A stretch of DNA of 64,000 nucleotides from contig NZ_CP130702.1 in assembly GCF_030553075.1 (NCBI RefSeq), forward strand, positions 1-64,000, given 5' to 3'. This DNA comes from Halomonas sp. I5-271120. GTDB taxonomy: Bacteria > Pseudomonadota > Gammaproteobacteria > Pseudomonadales > Halomonadaceae. Below, piece by piece: positions 17,964 to 27,394 of the stretch (position 1 is its first letter; every line of letters begins with the position of its first letter). The position numbers were made by a program, and so were the translations under genes. The notes under the pieces are model-generated. The model was given only the letters and a program-made list of their open reading frames with translations, was not told the origin of the DNA and searched no databases.

Positions 17964-18812
17964 CTCATAATCGGAAAATAGCTTTGGTCTCAGGAGAAGC
18001 GTTATGGCAAAGATGATCGAAGCGCCCGCCTACTCAGCCTAAATGCTTTCTAATAGTTATTCTTAGCCAAGCTAAAAGCCTTAATACCCGCGCCTTTCCA
18101 GTGTGACTGGTACTGCGAATCATCCCTTATTTATAGTTTTATTTACGCTGGAATCCCACTCCCTAGTGATCCATTTAAGGCAAAGGCGTCCCGCTTTGCG
18201 ACTGGCCTAGAGCGGATACAAAACAAAAGCTCCAGATGATTATAAACCAACTTTCTCTACACTCACCGAGTTGGCATATTTACCTTCATGAGGAATAGTA
18301 CCAATCCAGAAGAAGCTAGAGCTTTAGACATAAATCCAAGGAAAGATTCCGGTCCCACATCAACACGGAAATAAAGAGGGGGCGAGCCGTACATCAATCC
18401 TTTCTGAATGCCTAATTGCAGCTCAAAGTGCTGGTTTTCCTTGCAGTTTCTCAGCCTCATATCGTTGCCGATGGAGGGCCGAGCTGGTAACCTGCCGGGC
18501 GTTTCGCCTAAAACCAACGGCCCAGAGAGGTCGGCATAACCACGATACGGGCGGCGAACACAGGGAAAATCACAATGACCGCAGATCCATTCCTCAGCCT
18601 AGCTCGAGCTTGGACTGGTGCCTCTCAGGCCCCAGTGCGTCGGCGTGTGCGCGTATGCGCTCCCCTGTTTGCTCGCCAGCTCGTTACTGGATTTTCCTGT
18701 AGGAAAAAAAGAGAAGCCCCCTCAGCGGCAACTGAGGGGGCTTTTGCTCAACGACCCGGCTTCGAAGGGTGTGTGCGAGAAGCCGTGGCAGTGCGACTGA
18801 CAAGGAATAGCG
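17964..18812. other. 850-bp leader region of the trfA-like gene without clear genes
   Basis: No frame here has both a ribosome site and a recognisable product. It contains a strong hairpin terminator at 18714-18745 just before the initiator gene. Such an arrangement could reflect an attenuator or a small regulatory RNA controlling replication, but I see no clear promoter. Confidence 0.4.
18714..18745 (+). terminator. Strong terminator upstream of the trfA-like gene
   Basis: AAGCCCCCTCAG ... CTGAGGGGGCTT with a 12-bp perfect stem, T-run after and A-run before, so it may work in both directions. It lies 68 bp before the initiator start, where no gene ends, which makes it a candidate attenuator or small-RNA terminator. 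Confidence 0.75.
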
Positions 18813-20162
18813 ATGCAATCAGCCGACGCCCCCATTTTAGGCTCAGCCGGTAGGAAATCAAGAGCTCGGGCTTCAAATGTGCTCCGAATTCCGACCTGGA
18901 TGCTACGTTCTCACACGATTGCTCCTGTCTGGAGTTCCCGTGCATGTGAATCATACGCAACCAACACTGGTTGGCACCCTTCGACCGACTGGGTATCTCC
19001 CAGTCTGACTGATACTGCATCCGGGCCTTCTGTCCTACCTGAGCAACCCTCAGGGAATTTTGGCATGGCATCCTTTGGAGACGTGTCGCCGTCTCAGGCA
19101 TCTCAGCAAAAAAAGTTCCCATCCAATGTGGGAAACAGCCTCTCCTCCGATCCGATGATTCGCCGTGTTTCAGGCGTGCTCTCGATCGACCAGGCAAGGC
19201 TTATCTTTTCTGTCTTTTCTGTCGCAAAGGATGTCGAAGGAGATCTCGTCTTTCAGCCGTCTGACGTTTTCCGATTTTACAACGGTCAGGCATCTTCGGG
19301 CTCCAACCTACGCCAGCTTGAGTATGCCCTCGCCTCTCTATGCGATGTCCAGGTTGCCCATCAGAATCTTCCCGGTATTGGGAAAGGTTCTGGTCCCATC
19401 ATTTCTCAGATGGATTCGGGGAGACTTTCCCTATCCTTTCGCAACATAAAGAAAGGTGAGTCCGCTAAAGACCGGCTTTGTCGTGCGATCAGTTCTTCGC
19501 ATCCCCGCCGTCGACGGTACTGGCGCATTCGTCTTACTGACGTAGGCAACCTTCTTGTGCGTGAAGCACATTTCACGCGCGTTGATAATCACGAGCTCTC
19601 CCAGCTACCTCGTTCGCCTATAGCTCGGTGGCTCCATCTATGGCTGATGAGTCATGGCGGAGGAAATGGCACGGTGCTTCCCCACCGGCTTTCTCGCATT
19701 GCTGCCCATGCGGGCTTTACAGAACCTAGCTACGAGTCACGGTATGCCAGTGGTTCTGATGCAGGAAAAACCATCCGGAGCTTCAATCGCGTCTTGCGGA
19801 AGATCGAGCGGTACATCCCTCGGGCTTGCTCCAACCCTAAGCTATGTGGGTGGACATTGGCCGGGGCTGGCTCGGAGCCGGTTCTACATGTACTGAAGCT
19901 GCCCTCCTCGTTGGAGCGATACTGGCAACGTGTGGCAGAGCGCTTTTCTCCAGCGACTGCCCTGTCCTTACTCTGCCGATACGGGGACAAGGCGGGTACG
20001 CCAGACTATCCCTCACATGGGCCTGCGGAGGCAGGAGTTCGATCCTGGGTTAGCAATGCACGAAGAGTGGCTAAGCGCTTGAGCGGTCCCGGGGCCACCC
20101 CCTCAGACCTCCTCAAGCTGGCTAACACCCCCCACTTCAGCCTGTCATCATCACTGGAGTGA
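18813..20162 (+). CDS. TrfA-like plasmid replication initiator
   Basis: The 449-aa protein resembles TrfA-type initiators. Near the N-terminus is LRIPTWMLRSHTIAPVW (TrfA-like 'RLPNxxLRSALF'), then a first winged-helix part (about residues 120-210). The characteristic second-domain stretch LSQLPRSPIARWLHLWLMSHGG follows (about residue 270; TrfA 'SPLARWLHGFYSSH'), with RSFNRVLRKIER after it. TrfA binds iterons at oriV and loads the replicative helicase. The first ~90 residues are Ser/Pro-rich and may be dispensable. Next downstream are parA and parB, then the iteron-like array at 22900, which is the likeliest oriV. No strong ribosome site is seen, so the exact start is uncertain. Confidence 0.7.
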   Translation: MQSADAPILGSAGRKSRARASNVLRIPTWMLRSHTIAPVWSSRACESYATNTGWHPSTDWVSPSLTDTASGPSVLPEQPSGNFGMASFGDVSPSQASQQKKFPSNVGNSLSSDPMIRRVSGVLSIDQARLIFSVFSVAKDVEGDLVFQPSDVFRFYNGQASSGSNLRQLEYALASLCDVQVAHQNLPGIGKGSGPIISQMDSGRLSLSFRNIKKGESAKDRLCRAISSSHPRRRRYWRIRLTDVGNLLVREAHFTRVDNHELSQLPRSPIARWLHLWLMSHGGGNGTVLPHRLSRIAAHAGFTEPSYESRYASGSDAGKTIRSFNRVLRKIERYIPRACSNPKLCGWTLAGAGSEPVLHVLKLPSSLERYWQRVAERFSPATALSLLCRYGDKAGTPDYPSHGPAEAGVRSWVSNARRVAKRLSGPGATPSDLLKLANTPHFSLSSSLE

Positions 20163-20680
20163 CGCCCTACAGGCCCGCCAGGAGCCTTTCTGAGCTTTAA
20201 CCCCTCCTCTGCCCCTCCTCTGCCCCTCGATTGACCTCGATCGCCTCTTAGACAGCCTCTCTGTCCGTTTTCAGTCCTTCTGTTCTTCTCGAGTGGATCT
20301 CTGATCCTGCAGTCCGGCTTTACTGGGAGGCTTTCCTCACATAAACGTCATATCCCCATGGCACACGCGGAGTATCTGCACGAGGCCCGATACCCTTTGC
20401 CCCCAGGGCTCTGTCACTGGTTTTCTCAACGTTAGATCTTGTCCATGTGCGTCAGATCTGTTGCTTGGAGTCGTCAGCTCGTATCGCCTCAACGGCCCAC
20501 CCCAACGGGAGCTTTGCGAAAACCCTCAACAAAACAGTGCCTTGCGAGCTGTGCGTCGTGGCTAATAGATATCTACTAACCCTTTGAATAAAAATAACGC
20601 CGACTATGACGAGCGGCCCCTACACGCTAGAATTGATACTGCTCAACGCTCGGCAAAGCATTGCTTCAAGGGAGAATTGT
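20163..20680. other. Intergenic region upstream of parA
   Basis: About 520 bp without a gene. It contains a short tandem repeat (CCCCTCCTCTG three times around 20203-20230) and, close to parA, an AT-rich part with the palindrome TAGATATCTA, a possible ParA operator. Confidence 0.45.
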
Positions 20681-21511
20681 GTGAATTCATCTGCAACCGT
20701 GATCGCAACTGCAGCTCAAAAAGGTGGGGTCGGTAAAACATTCACGGCTACCCACTTGGCCGTTTACCTGAGCCAGTTAATGGATGCCAGGGTCTTGCTT
20801 GTCGACATGGACCAATCTGGCTCTGCATCCCGTCGCATGCTGCTGCATGGCGGTGATATCCCTGAAAACGTTACATCAAACATTGATTGCTTGCGGAATG
20901 AAGTCTGGAATCCAGCACGTTCAAGGTTTGGTGTAGACGTGATTCCGGCCTTCCCCAGTGAGGATACACACGAAGACCTCCACGAAATCTTTACTAACGA
21001 TCGCTATAAGCTCAGAGCAAATATTCAAAAGCAAGACTATGATTACATAATCATTGATTCTTACCCGATTATGGATGCTCGACTTGATGGGTGTCTTCTT
21101 GCATCGGATTATGTTGTGAGTCCTGGTACCGCAGCTACCGATGATCTCGAGGGCTTCACTCAGGTCTATAATAGGCTTGGTCATATGGCATCAAGTGGCT
21201 ATGATGTGCCGGCCCATCTTGGCTATATCCTAAACCAAGTCTTCGCCAAGAGTCCTCACGTTGCACGGCGGATCAAGGGTATCATTCCTCAGCTTGGTCA
21301 CCTTCTCTTTTCAAACATCATCAATCAGCGCCCCCCTATCTCTAATGCTTGCGACAAATCAATGCTGATCTGGGAGCTTCCAGTTGGTCAGGCTCGAGTC
21401 GCCTCTACGGAAATTGAGGCTGTCTGTGAAGAAATTATCGAGCGCATTGCAGAGGATGATGCAACAGAGGGTTATCAGGGGTTCATTGCTGACTTCGAGG
21501 TTACACAATGA
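20681..21511 (+). CDS. parA: ParA partition ATPase
   Basis: The product (276 aa from the GTG start) is a Walker-type ParA: deviant Walker A KGGVGKT at residues 14-20, Walker A' VLLVDMDQSGSAS and Walker B DYIIIDSYP. It hydrolyses ATP and uses a ParB-bound centromere as cargo to distribute plasmid copies. I chose GTG at 20681, since AGGGAG lies 7 nt upstream and the Walker motif then follows directly as in small type-Ib ParA proteins; an ATG at 20606 would add 25 residues without support. The stop overlaps parB by 4 nt. Confidence 0.92.
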   Translation: MNSSATVIATAAQKGGVGKTFTATHLAVYLSQLMDARVLLVDMDQSGSASRRMLLHGGDIPENVTSNIDCLRNEVWNPARSRFGVDVIPAFPSEDTHEDLHEIFTNDRYKLRANIQKQDYDYIIIDSYPIMDARLDGCLLASDYVVSPGTAATDDLEGFTQVYNRLGHMASSGYDVPAHLGYILNQVFAKSPHVARRIKGIIPQLGHLLFSNIINQRPPISNACDKSMLIWELPVGQARVASTEIEAVCEEIIERIAEDDATEGYQGFIADFEVTQ

Positions 21512-22692
21512 GTGATACACAGACTCAAAAACCTGAAGAGAAACAGTCGCAGACGCCTGAGAGCAGTAGTGCGAGCCGCAACGGCCCTGAAAGCAAGGCC
21601 TCTGCCGATCCGAAACCAGAGGGCTCGCAGCAGCCTGTTGGTAACGTGAATGCCAATGATAGTGCAGGCAAAAAGCCGGCGTCCCAACCGAAGGCGAAGC
21701 AGTCTAAGCTTAACGGGATGTTAAGCAAGAATACGGCCGCTGCCGCTAAAAGTAAGAGCCCTGAAAGCTCGGAAGGTATTTCAACAAAGGTGAAAGCACC
21801 AGGGGACCGCCCAGCTCCGAAAGAAAGAGAAGCCTTTAAAGTCCTTCTCCTTGATGAAATATCCATGGGTCCGAATCCTCGCGGCCACATCGATGAGGCC
21901 GAGTTTGAAGCCCTGTGCGAATCAGTCAATGAGACAGGGGTTCTTCAGCCTATCGTTTGTCGCTTTAAGCAAGATCCGGATAACAAGGCTATTAAATATG
22001 AACTTGTGGCGGGTCAGCGCCGTTTCTTAGCTGCCAAAAATGTCGGCATCAGTTCTATCCCAGCCGCAGTTCGGACGCTGACGGATGAGCAAGCCTACTC
22101 AATTGCGGTCTCGGAAAACACGAACCGCGCCCAGATGCTTCCGAAAGAAGTGATGGCTGCCTATGAGCACCTAGTCTCACTTGGGGTTTCTCGGAAAAGA
22201 CTTAATGCATCCCTAGGTGGCTCAGCAAAAGTCTCTAAGTTGAAAAAGATATCTGAGTCGCCTTACTGGATGAGCCTAGTCTTAGAAGGTGAGATTTCCT
22301 TAAAAGATGCTTATGCAGGCGCTACTGGGCATTTGGACAAGCATTCTTCTCCCCATGCCTCACAAGGAGAGACTGATACCAGTGAAGAACCTGTTAGTGA
22401 CCAGCCTGATTCTGCTGTACCGACCTTAACTGATGCCCCTTCGCCGATAGCATCACATTACGATGATCCCGGCGTTAGACGCACCCCCGAAACCAGTAAG
22501 TCAAAAAAGAAGAGGTGCTTGAAAGCAACGCTACATCATACTGATCGCGGTGAAGTGGATGGCCATATTGTATTGTCAGAGCTCTCCTTTGAGGGCGCCA
22601 CTTCGGAACATATCGCGTTTTACCCGGATGCCGGTGATTATGAAATTGTTCCGCTAAAGAGCCTTACCCTAAAAAGCGCCTTCATACTCTGA
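21508..22692 (+). CDS. parB: ParB centromere-binding protein
   Basis: The 394-aa protein has a long polar, Lys/Ser/Pro-rich N-terminus (residues 1-110), then a ParB/Srx domain (about 115-210). Recognisable parts are NPRGHIDEAEFEALCESVNETGVLQPIVC, the motif VAGQRRFLAA and SENTNRAQMLPKE. A helix-turn-helix region (SRKRLNASLGGSAKVSKLKK) follows. It should bind the plasmid centromere and stimulate ParA. It is coupled to parA by an ATGA overlap. The palindrome array starting at 23400 is the natural candidate for its binding sites. The C-terminal ~120 residues are variable. Confidence 0.92.
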   Translation: MSDTQTQKPEEKQSQTPESSSASRNGPESKASADPKPEGSQQPVGNVNANDSAGKKPASQPKAKQSKLNGMLSKNTAAAAKSKSPESSEGISTKVKAPGDRPAPKEREAFKVLLLDEISMGPNPRGHIDEAEFEALCESVNETGVLQPIVCRFKQDPDNKAIKYELVAGQRRFLAAKNVGISSIPAAVRTLTDEQAYSIAVSENTNRAQMLPKEVMAAYEHLVSLGVSRKRLNASLGGSAKVSKLKKISESPYWMSLVLEGEISLKDAYAGATGHLDKHSSPHASQGETDTSEEPVSDQPDSAVPTLTDAPSPIASHYDDPGVRRTPETSKSKKKRCLKATLHHTDRGEVDGHIVLSELSFEGATSEHIAFYPDAGDYEIVPLKSLTLKSAFIL

Positions 22693-22703
22693 TCTCCTGG
22701 CTG

Positions 22704-22725
22704 CTGCCATCTCCTCTGATGGCAG
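22704..22725 (+). terminator. Hairpin after parB
   Basis: CTGCCATC-tcctct-GATGGCAG, an 8-bp stem 11 bp after the parB stop, without a long T-run. Confidence 0.55.
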
Positions 22726-22899
22726 TCAGCCATCCTGTTTGGCGCACATCCTCTCGAAGTGCATTCATCCTCCTAAGATGTTCGCTCACCCCGCATACAG
22801 GCTCGCGCCCTCCTCCTCGTCCTCGATGTAAATCTAACCCAGGGCATGCCTCTGAGCGCTCATCTTGGGTATGGCTGGGCAAGCATCACCTTATTCCCT

Positions 22900-23385
22900 T
22901 CATGGACACATATTGGCAATCACCAGCATTGCCCTTTCCGAGCTACGTCAAAAGCTTGGCAAGGATTCGTCCCCACCTTCCTTCATGGACAAAAATTGGC
23001 AATCGCTAGGAATGCCCATGTCGATTCATGGACTAAAATTGGCAATGAGTCGCTTCCGCCCACCTGCTTTGGACAAAAATCGGCAAACGCTTGGAAGCCC
23101 ATGTCGATCTATGGACAAAAATTGGCAATCTCTAGGAATGCCCATGTCGACTCATGGACAAAAATTGGCAAGGAGCCCTTCTAGTTCACCTTCTATGGAC
23201 AAAAATTGGCAATCTCTAGGAATGCCCATGTCGACTCATGGGCAAAAATTGGCAAGGAGCCCTTCTAGTCCACCTTCTATGGACAAAAATTGGCAATCTC
23301 TAGGAATGCCCATGTCGACTCATGGACAAAAATTGTCAACGAGCCCTTCTCGCTCACCTTTTATGGACAAAAATTGGCATACGGC
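22900..23385 (+). repeat. Array A: about 12 iteron-like copies of an 18-bp unit
   Basis: The core ATGGACAAAAATTGGCAA recurs at about 22902 (variant), 22947 (degenerate), 22984, 23027, 23070, 23112, 23154, 23197, 23239, 23281, 23323 and 23365, always in the same orientation. The spacing of 42-43 bp equals four helical turns. The DNA between copies is itself partly repeated in an alternating pattern. Regular phasing and single orientation are typical of initiator-binding iterons, so this may be the oriV of the TrfA-like protein 2.7 kb upstream. A frame that runs through the repeats (22865-23542) is an artefact. Confidence 0.85.
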
Positions 23386-23399
23386 TGGCTTGCGTAGGC

Positions 23400-25035
23400 A
23401 TGTTGTTCAGGACAATGTGAAAGCCAATAGTGGATGGGCTCACGGTTTGGCTGAGTCGCCGATCGGTCACCTCATCCACCTCTCTCGCGTCATTGTTCGG
23501 GACAATGTCGCAGGAATGAGCGTCCTGGATCGTCAGTTCTAGCTGGCGCCAGCATATTGTTCGGAACAACATCGATAAGTAGTCCGTGAGGAAGGTCCAC
23601 CAAAGTCCGCCATGTTGTTCGGGGCAATGTGCATAGCCAGTGTTGGTAGAACATGAAGCCGGCTGGAGCGGCGAGCGGTAACCTATTTCCTTCCTTCTCT
23701 GTCATGTCATTGTTCGGGACAAGCTCGCAGGAATCGGCTCCTGGGTCGTCAGCTCTAGCAGGCGACAGCATATTGTTCGGAACAGCGAGAAAGCCCAATA
23801 ATGGATGCGCATGATGCTGGCTTGATCAACAGACAGTCACCTCCCCTGCTCTGCCACCGTATTTTCGGGACAACGGCAGTTGTGCCTCAAGGCCAAGCCG
23901 TAGCTCGATGTTGTTCGGGACAACGATTTCCCTTCTTCCTGAGTAGTCGTCGCGCCTTCAGAGGATCGCGTTGTTCGGGACAACGGCAGCTATGACTTCC
24001 ATGCCAAGCCGTAGCTCGATGTTGTTCGGGACAACGACCTCCCTTCTTCCTGAGTAGTCGTCGCGCCTTCAGAGGATCGCGTTGTTCGGGACAACGGCGG
24101 CTATGACTTCCATGCCAAGCTGCAGCTCGATGTTGTTCGGGACAACGGGGGATGTGACCTCGATCCAAAGCCGCAGCTCGATGCTGTTCGGAACAACCAT
24201 CACTGTTCAGTCGTGAGTCGTCGTAGCGCGTCCAGAGGTTCACCTTGTTCGCGGCAATTCCGGGAAGTAAGTGTCCGGATCAAGAATGTGACAGGTAAGC
24301 GCCAGCATGTTGTTCGGAACAACGGTGCCTCTGACCTCAAGCCTAAGCCGGTGCCGACGCAGTAGGTCCATGTTGTTCGGGACAACGATCGTCTTGTGAT
24401 GTGAGTTGTGGAGGTTCGCTCAGCAGATCTCGTTGTTCGGAACAACGACTGGCGGTGTGCTCTCGGTCGTATAGGCTCAGGCGCGGTCTGTAATGTTGCT
24501 CGGAACAACGGTCGACGTTAGGTGCTGAGTAGTCGTGCCACGTCCAAAGGTTCACGTTGTTCGGGACAAGCCCTGGCAGGGAATCATCCGGATCAAGAGG
24601 GTGGTCGATGAGCGCCAGCATATTGTTCCGGACAGCGGCGAATTCCACCTCGACCTGAAGCCCCATATTGTTCGGAACAACGAATGGCGGTGAACTCTGC
24701 TCTGTGTTGGCGCTGGCTCGTTGCTTGCCCGTTGTTCGGGACAACGGCGCCTGTGATCTCAAGGCCAAGCCGCAGCCCGATATTGTTCGGGACTACGATC
24801 GCCGTGTGATGTGAGTTGTGGAGGCTCGCTCAGTAGATCTCGTTGTTCGGAACAACGGCGGCTGTGACCTCAAGGCCAAGCCGCAGCTCGATGTTGTTCG
24901 GGACAATATCGGGCAGCAAGAGTCCGGATCGAGAATGTGCCAGGTGGGCGCCAGCATGTTGTTCGGGGCAACGTCGGCTGTGGTGGCGACAGCAGTGCTA
25001 GATTCGCTGGACACGGCACATTGTTCGGACATTAC
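23400..25035. repeat. Array B: about 27 copies of a 15-bp palindrome
   Basis: GTTGTTCGGGACAAC or its perfect palindrome form GTTGTTCGGAACAAC recurs about every 45-65 bp. Examples are at 23493, 23556, 23909, 23969, 24019, 24080, 24305, 24368, 24431, 24664, 24730, 24842, 24892 and 24956. Variants are concentrated at the left end and near 24243 and 24618. The arms (7 bp around one central base) suit a dimeric protein. Position just downstream of parAB makes this the candidate parS centromere, unusually large. An AT-rich stretch (25072-25120) follows it. It is not CRISPR: units are short and palindromic and spacers are partly related to each other. Confidence 0.85.
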
Positions 25036-25164
25036 AAATAGCAGGATGGTTTAATCCTCCGGCACGATTTGGGGATTTAGAGAATATAAACATCTCTTCT
25101 TATAACCATATAGAATATAACGCCCCGCCAGGTATACCGCCTTGGTGGATTGGGCTTGAAGACA

Positions 25165-25180
25165 GCCAAAACACGGCGCC
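25165..25180 (+). promoter_or_regulatory. Candidate operator, motif copy 3
   Basis: GCCAAAACACGGCGCC differs by one base from the copy at 28069. It lies 121 bp upstream of the small membrane gene at 25302, which heads the envelope cluster. Confidence 0.4.
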
Positions 25181-25301
25181 GTTTGCCCGGCCGGCAAAAT
25201 CACCGGCTGTCAGTATCTCTCTAGCATGGCGTCGTAGCAGGGGATTCAAGCCGAGCAAGGATGTGCCGATATTTATTACCCCAGTCGCAGGGAATAAATA
25301 A

Positions 25302-25595
25302 ATGTTCGTCAGGCACTTACGCTTTCTGGTCACATCCCGACGGGGACTGATGCACCTACTGAACATCGGTCTCTCGGCTTGTGGTCACGCGCTGGTCATA
25401 GGGTGGCTAGGGACAAAGGTGTCAGGTTCTGGTTTTGGGTTCGAGTCCCTGCTCGTGGCGTCACTTGCATTGTGGCTACTGAGTGCCGTCTTCGCATGGC
25501 ACAGAGGTGGTCGATATGAGGCCATAATCTCGGCGGGGGTAGGGGGCTACATCTTCCTGCTGCACGTCGTGATTTATAGCCAGCTCATGCTCTAG
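25302..25595 (+). CDS. Small inner-membrane protein, three spans
   Basis: The 97-aa product has a basic N-terminus (MFVRHLRFLVTSRRG) and three hydrophobic segments (about residues 17-38, 48-65 and 74-96). No family is recognised. It is 17 bp upstream of the S49 peptidase gene on the same strand, so the two are probably co-transcribed and may work together in the membrane. Confidence 0.65.
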   Translation: MFVRHLRFLVTSRRGLMHLLNIGLSACGHALVIGWLGTKVSGSGFGFESLLVASLALWLLSAVFAWHRGGRYEAIISAGVGGYIFLLHVVIYSQLML

Positions 25596-25612
25596 CTCTA
25601 TGGGAGACACCC

Positions 25613-26713
25613 GTGACAGAAAAGCGAAACCCCGACGGCACCCCCCCTGGTGACGACAGTCTCAATACATCCCCCGAGTCCGACGCTCCCATGTCTGATC
25701 AGCAGGCGATGGAGCTTTCCAAGCAGCTGCGTAAGCTAGAACCAAAGCTCGATCACTGGTTGAAGGTGAACCGAGGGAGCATTTGGGACGGCCCCGCCAA
25801 GCTGCTGGCGCAGTTTGCCAAGCTCGTGCTGCCCGTGACCTACGTCCTGGGTCTGCTGCTGTTCTCCGTGCTGGTGACAGATCCCACTAAGCTGCCTTGG
25901 ATGGATAAAGAGGAGACCGAGGAGCATACCGCCTACGTCGACCTCAAAGGGGCGATCCTGACGGGTAACGAGGCCGATGCCGATCGGCTGATACCTGCCA
26001 TGGAGAAAGCGCTCGAGGCCGAAGGCTCAGAGGCGCTGGTCGTGCGGATCAACTCGCCGGGCGGTAGTCCTGTGCAGTCCGATCGTATGTATCAGGCCAT
26101 CCAGGAGTTCCGTGAGGAATACGGCAAACCGATTTACTCAGTGATTGAAGACATCGGCGCCAGCGGCGCTTACTACGTCGCGGCGGGCACGGATGGCATC
26201 TATGCCAACCGCTCATCGATGATCGGCTCCATAGGTGTCATCAGCTCCAGCTTCGGCTTCACTGAGCTGATGGATAAACTCGGAGTTGAGCGTCGTACTT
26301 TCACCGCAGGTGATAACAAGGACATGCTTGATCCTTTCCACAAGGTTTCTCCTGCCATTGAAGATCATTGGAACAACATCCTGGCCTCAACTCACGAGAC
26401 CTTCATCGAGCGCGTGAAAGAGGGTAGGGGAGATGTGCTAGCAGAAAATGAACCCGATCTCTTCTCTGGCCTTATCTGGGATGCCCAGTCAGCCTTGGAT
26501 CTGGGGCTGATTGATGGGATGGGATCACTGCGATCGATCGCATCTGAGCTGGTCGGTGCTGAGGAGTTGGTGGACTACACTCCGCCAAAGCCTTTCAAGG
26601 GCTTTAGCGGTGGCCTTGGCATCTCTGCGGAAGGCATTGAGCAGGCCATGGTCGGTTCCTTCTCCCGCATTCAGGAGTCACTCTTCACGCCAAGCCTGTC
26701 TGCCACTCCCTGA
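25613..26713 (+). CDS. S49-family (SohB/SppA-like) membrane peptidase
   Basis: The 366-aa protein has an N-terminal cytosolic part, one membrane span (about residues 70-88, VLPVTYVLGLLLFSVLV) and an S49 domain. The likely nucleophile is Ser184 in IGASGAYYVA and the general base Lys236 in DNKDMLDPF; their spacing of 52 residues equals that of the Ser/Lys dyad I recall for SohB. INSPGGSPVQSDRM is another family landmark. These enzymes cleave membrane peptides and remnant signal peptides in the periplasmic face of the inner membrane. The start is GTG with GGGAG upstream. S49 peptidases are known cargo of some conjugative elements; a role here is open. Confidence 0.88.
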   Translation: MTEKRNPDGTPPGDDSLNTSPESDAPMSDQQAMELSKQLRKLEPKLDHWLKVNRGSIWDGPAKLLAQFAKLVLPVTYVLGLLLFSVLVTDPTKLPWMDKEETEEHTAYVDLKGAILTGNEADADRLIPAMEKALEAEGSEALVVRINSPGGSPVQSDRMYQAIQEFREEYGKPIYSVIEDIGASGAYYVAAGTDGIYANRSSMIGSIGVISSSFGFTELMDKLGVERRTFTAGDNKDMLDPFHKVSPAIEDHWNNILASTHETFIERVKEGRGDVLAENEPDLFSGLIWDAQSALDLGLIDGMGSLRSIASELVGAEELVDYTPPKPFKGFSGGLGISAEGIEQAMVGSFSRIQESLFTPSLSATP

Positions 26714-26738
26714 ACCACTACGACATGAAAGCAACGAC

Positions 26739-26768
26739 CCCGGGCTGTCACAGGCCCGGTTTTTTTTT
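26739..26768 (+). terminator. Terminator after the S49 peptidase gene
   Basis: CCGGGCTG-tca-CAGGCCCGG with one bulged G, followed by an eight-to-nine T run. Confidence 0.88.
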
Positions 26769-26868
26769 GCCTGACTTCCCGAATCAGGCCTCTTTGGCAG
26801 CATGACTGTGCGGCCGGCGACACTGCCGCGCCGCATTGCTCAACCCAAAAGCCAAAGGAGTCTTATTG

Positions 26869-27240
26869 ATGGCCAGCGAAGACAACAAGCGCACCCTCTA
26901 CATTGCGGCACTGCCGACCACTCACGTCGACAATCGCCATCCCGAAGATGTCGATGTGCCCGGTATCTACAGCGTCAATGAGATCGACGCTGACCTCAGC
27001 GACGAGGATGCCGCCAACGTCGCACTCGCTTCTTTCCATGCCCACCAGGGGATGAAGGTCCTGGACGACTATGAGTTCGAAGTCATCGATGGCAAGGCAG
27101 GGACTTTCCTGACGCCGTCCTTCGCAGAAGATGTCAGCGAGCATGATTGCATCAAGATCTGTGAATTCGATGATCTGCCTGAAGAGCTTCGCAGTCAGCT
27201 CTTCCCCAATGGCATTCCGGCTGGAGCCCTCCAGGCCTGA
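26869..27240 (+). CDS. Acidic 123-aa protein of unknown function
   Basis: The ATG at 26869 has AAAGGAG 9 nt upstream. The product is strongly acidic (many Asp/Glu, for example DVDVPGIYSVNEIDADLSDEDA) and cytosolic. It has no recognisable motif. It stands alone between two terminators (26739 and 27284), so it is its own transcription unit. Confidence 0.65.
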   Translation: MASEDNKRTLYIAALPTTHVDNRHPEDVDVPGIYSVNEIDADLSDEDAANVALASFHAHQGMKVLDDYEFEVIDGKAGTFLTPSFAEDVSEHDCIKICEFDDLPEELRSQLFPNGIPAGALQA

Positions 27241-27283
27241 TGAGGCGGTAACGGTTGTTGGTGTGTAACACCGATGGGGCGAC

Positions 27284-27314
27284 GCCCTGGGCCTGCCAGG
27301 CTCAGGGCCTTTTT
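27284..27314 (+). terminator. Terminator after the 123-aa gene
   Basis: GCCCTGGGCCTG-cc-AGGCTCAGGGC with a short mismatch, followed by TTTTT. Confidence 0.8.
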
Positions 27315-27394
27315 GCTCGAGAGGGCTCTCTGCTCTTCCTGTTTCCCCCTCGCCTGACAAAATGAGAAAGCTCATCAGTACAGGGACTTACGGT

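Noticed and set aside
18263..18517. An 84-aa minus-strand frame upstream of the trfA-like gene
   Set aside because: It has no ribosome site, no motif and odd composition.
22865..23542. A 225-aa open frame across the first repeat array
   Set aside because: Its product is just the repeated unit in translation (MDKNWQSLGMPMSTHGQKL again and again). It lacks a ribosome site, and other frames through the array are equally open.
23887..24768. Several 100- to 140-aa frames across the palindrome array on the minus strand
   Set aside because: They are made of the translated repeat (CPEQHR, LFRTT) and reflect the array, not genes.
23400..25035. CRISPR-like appearance of the repeat arrays
   Set aside because: Units are 15-18 bp and palindromic or iteron-like, spacers are partly related to each other, and no cas gene is present.
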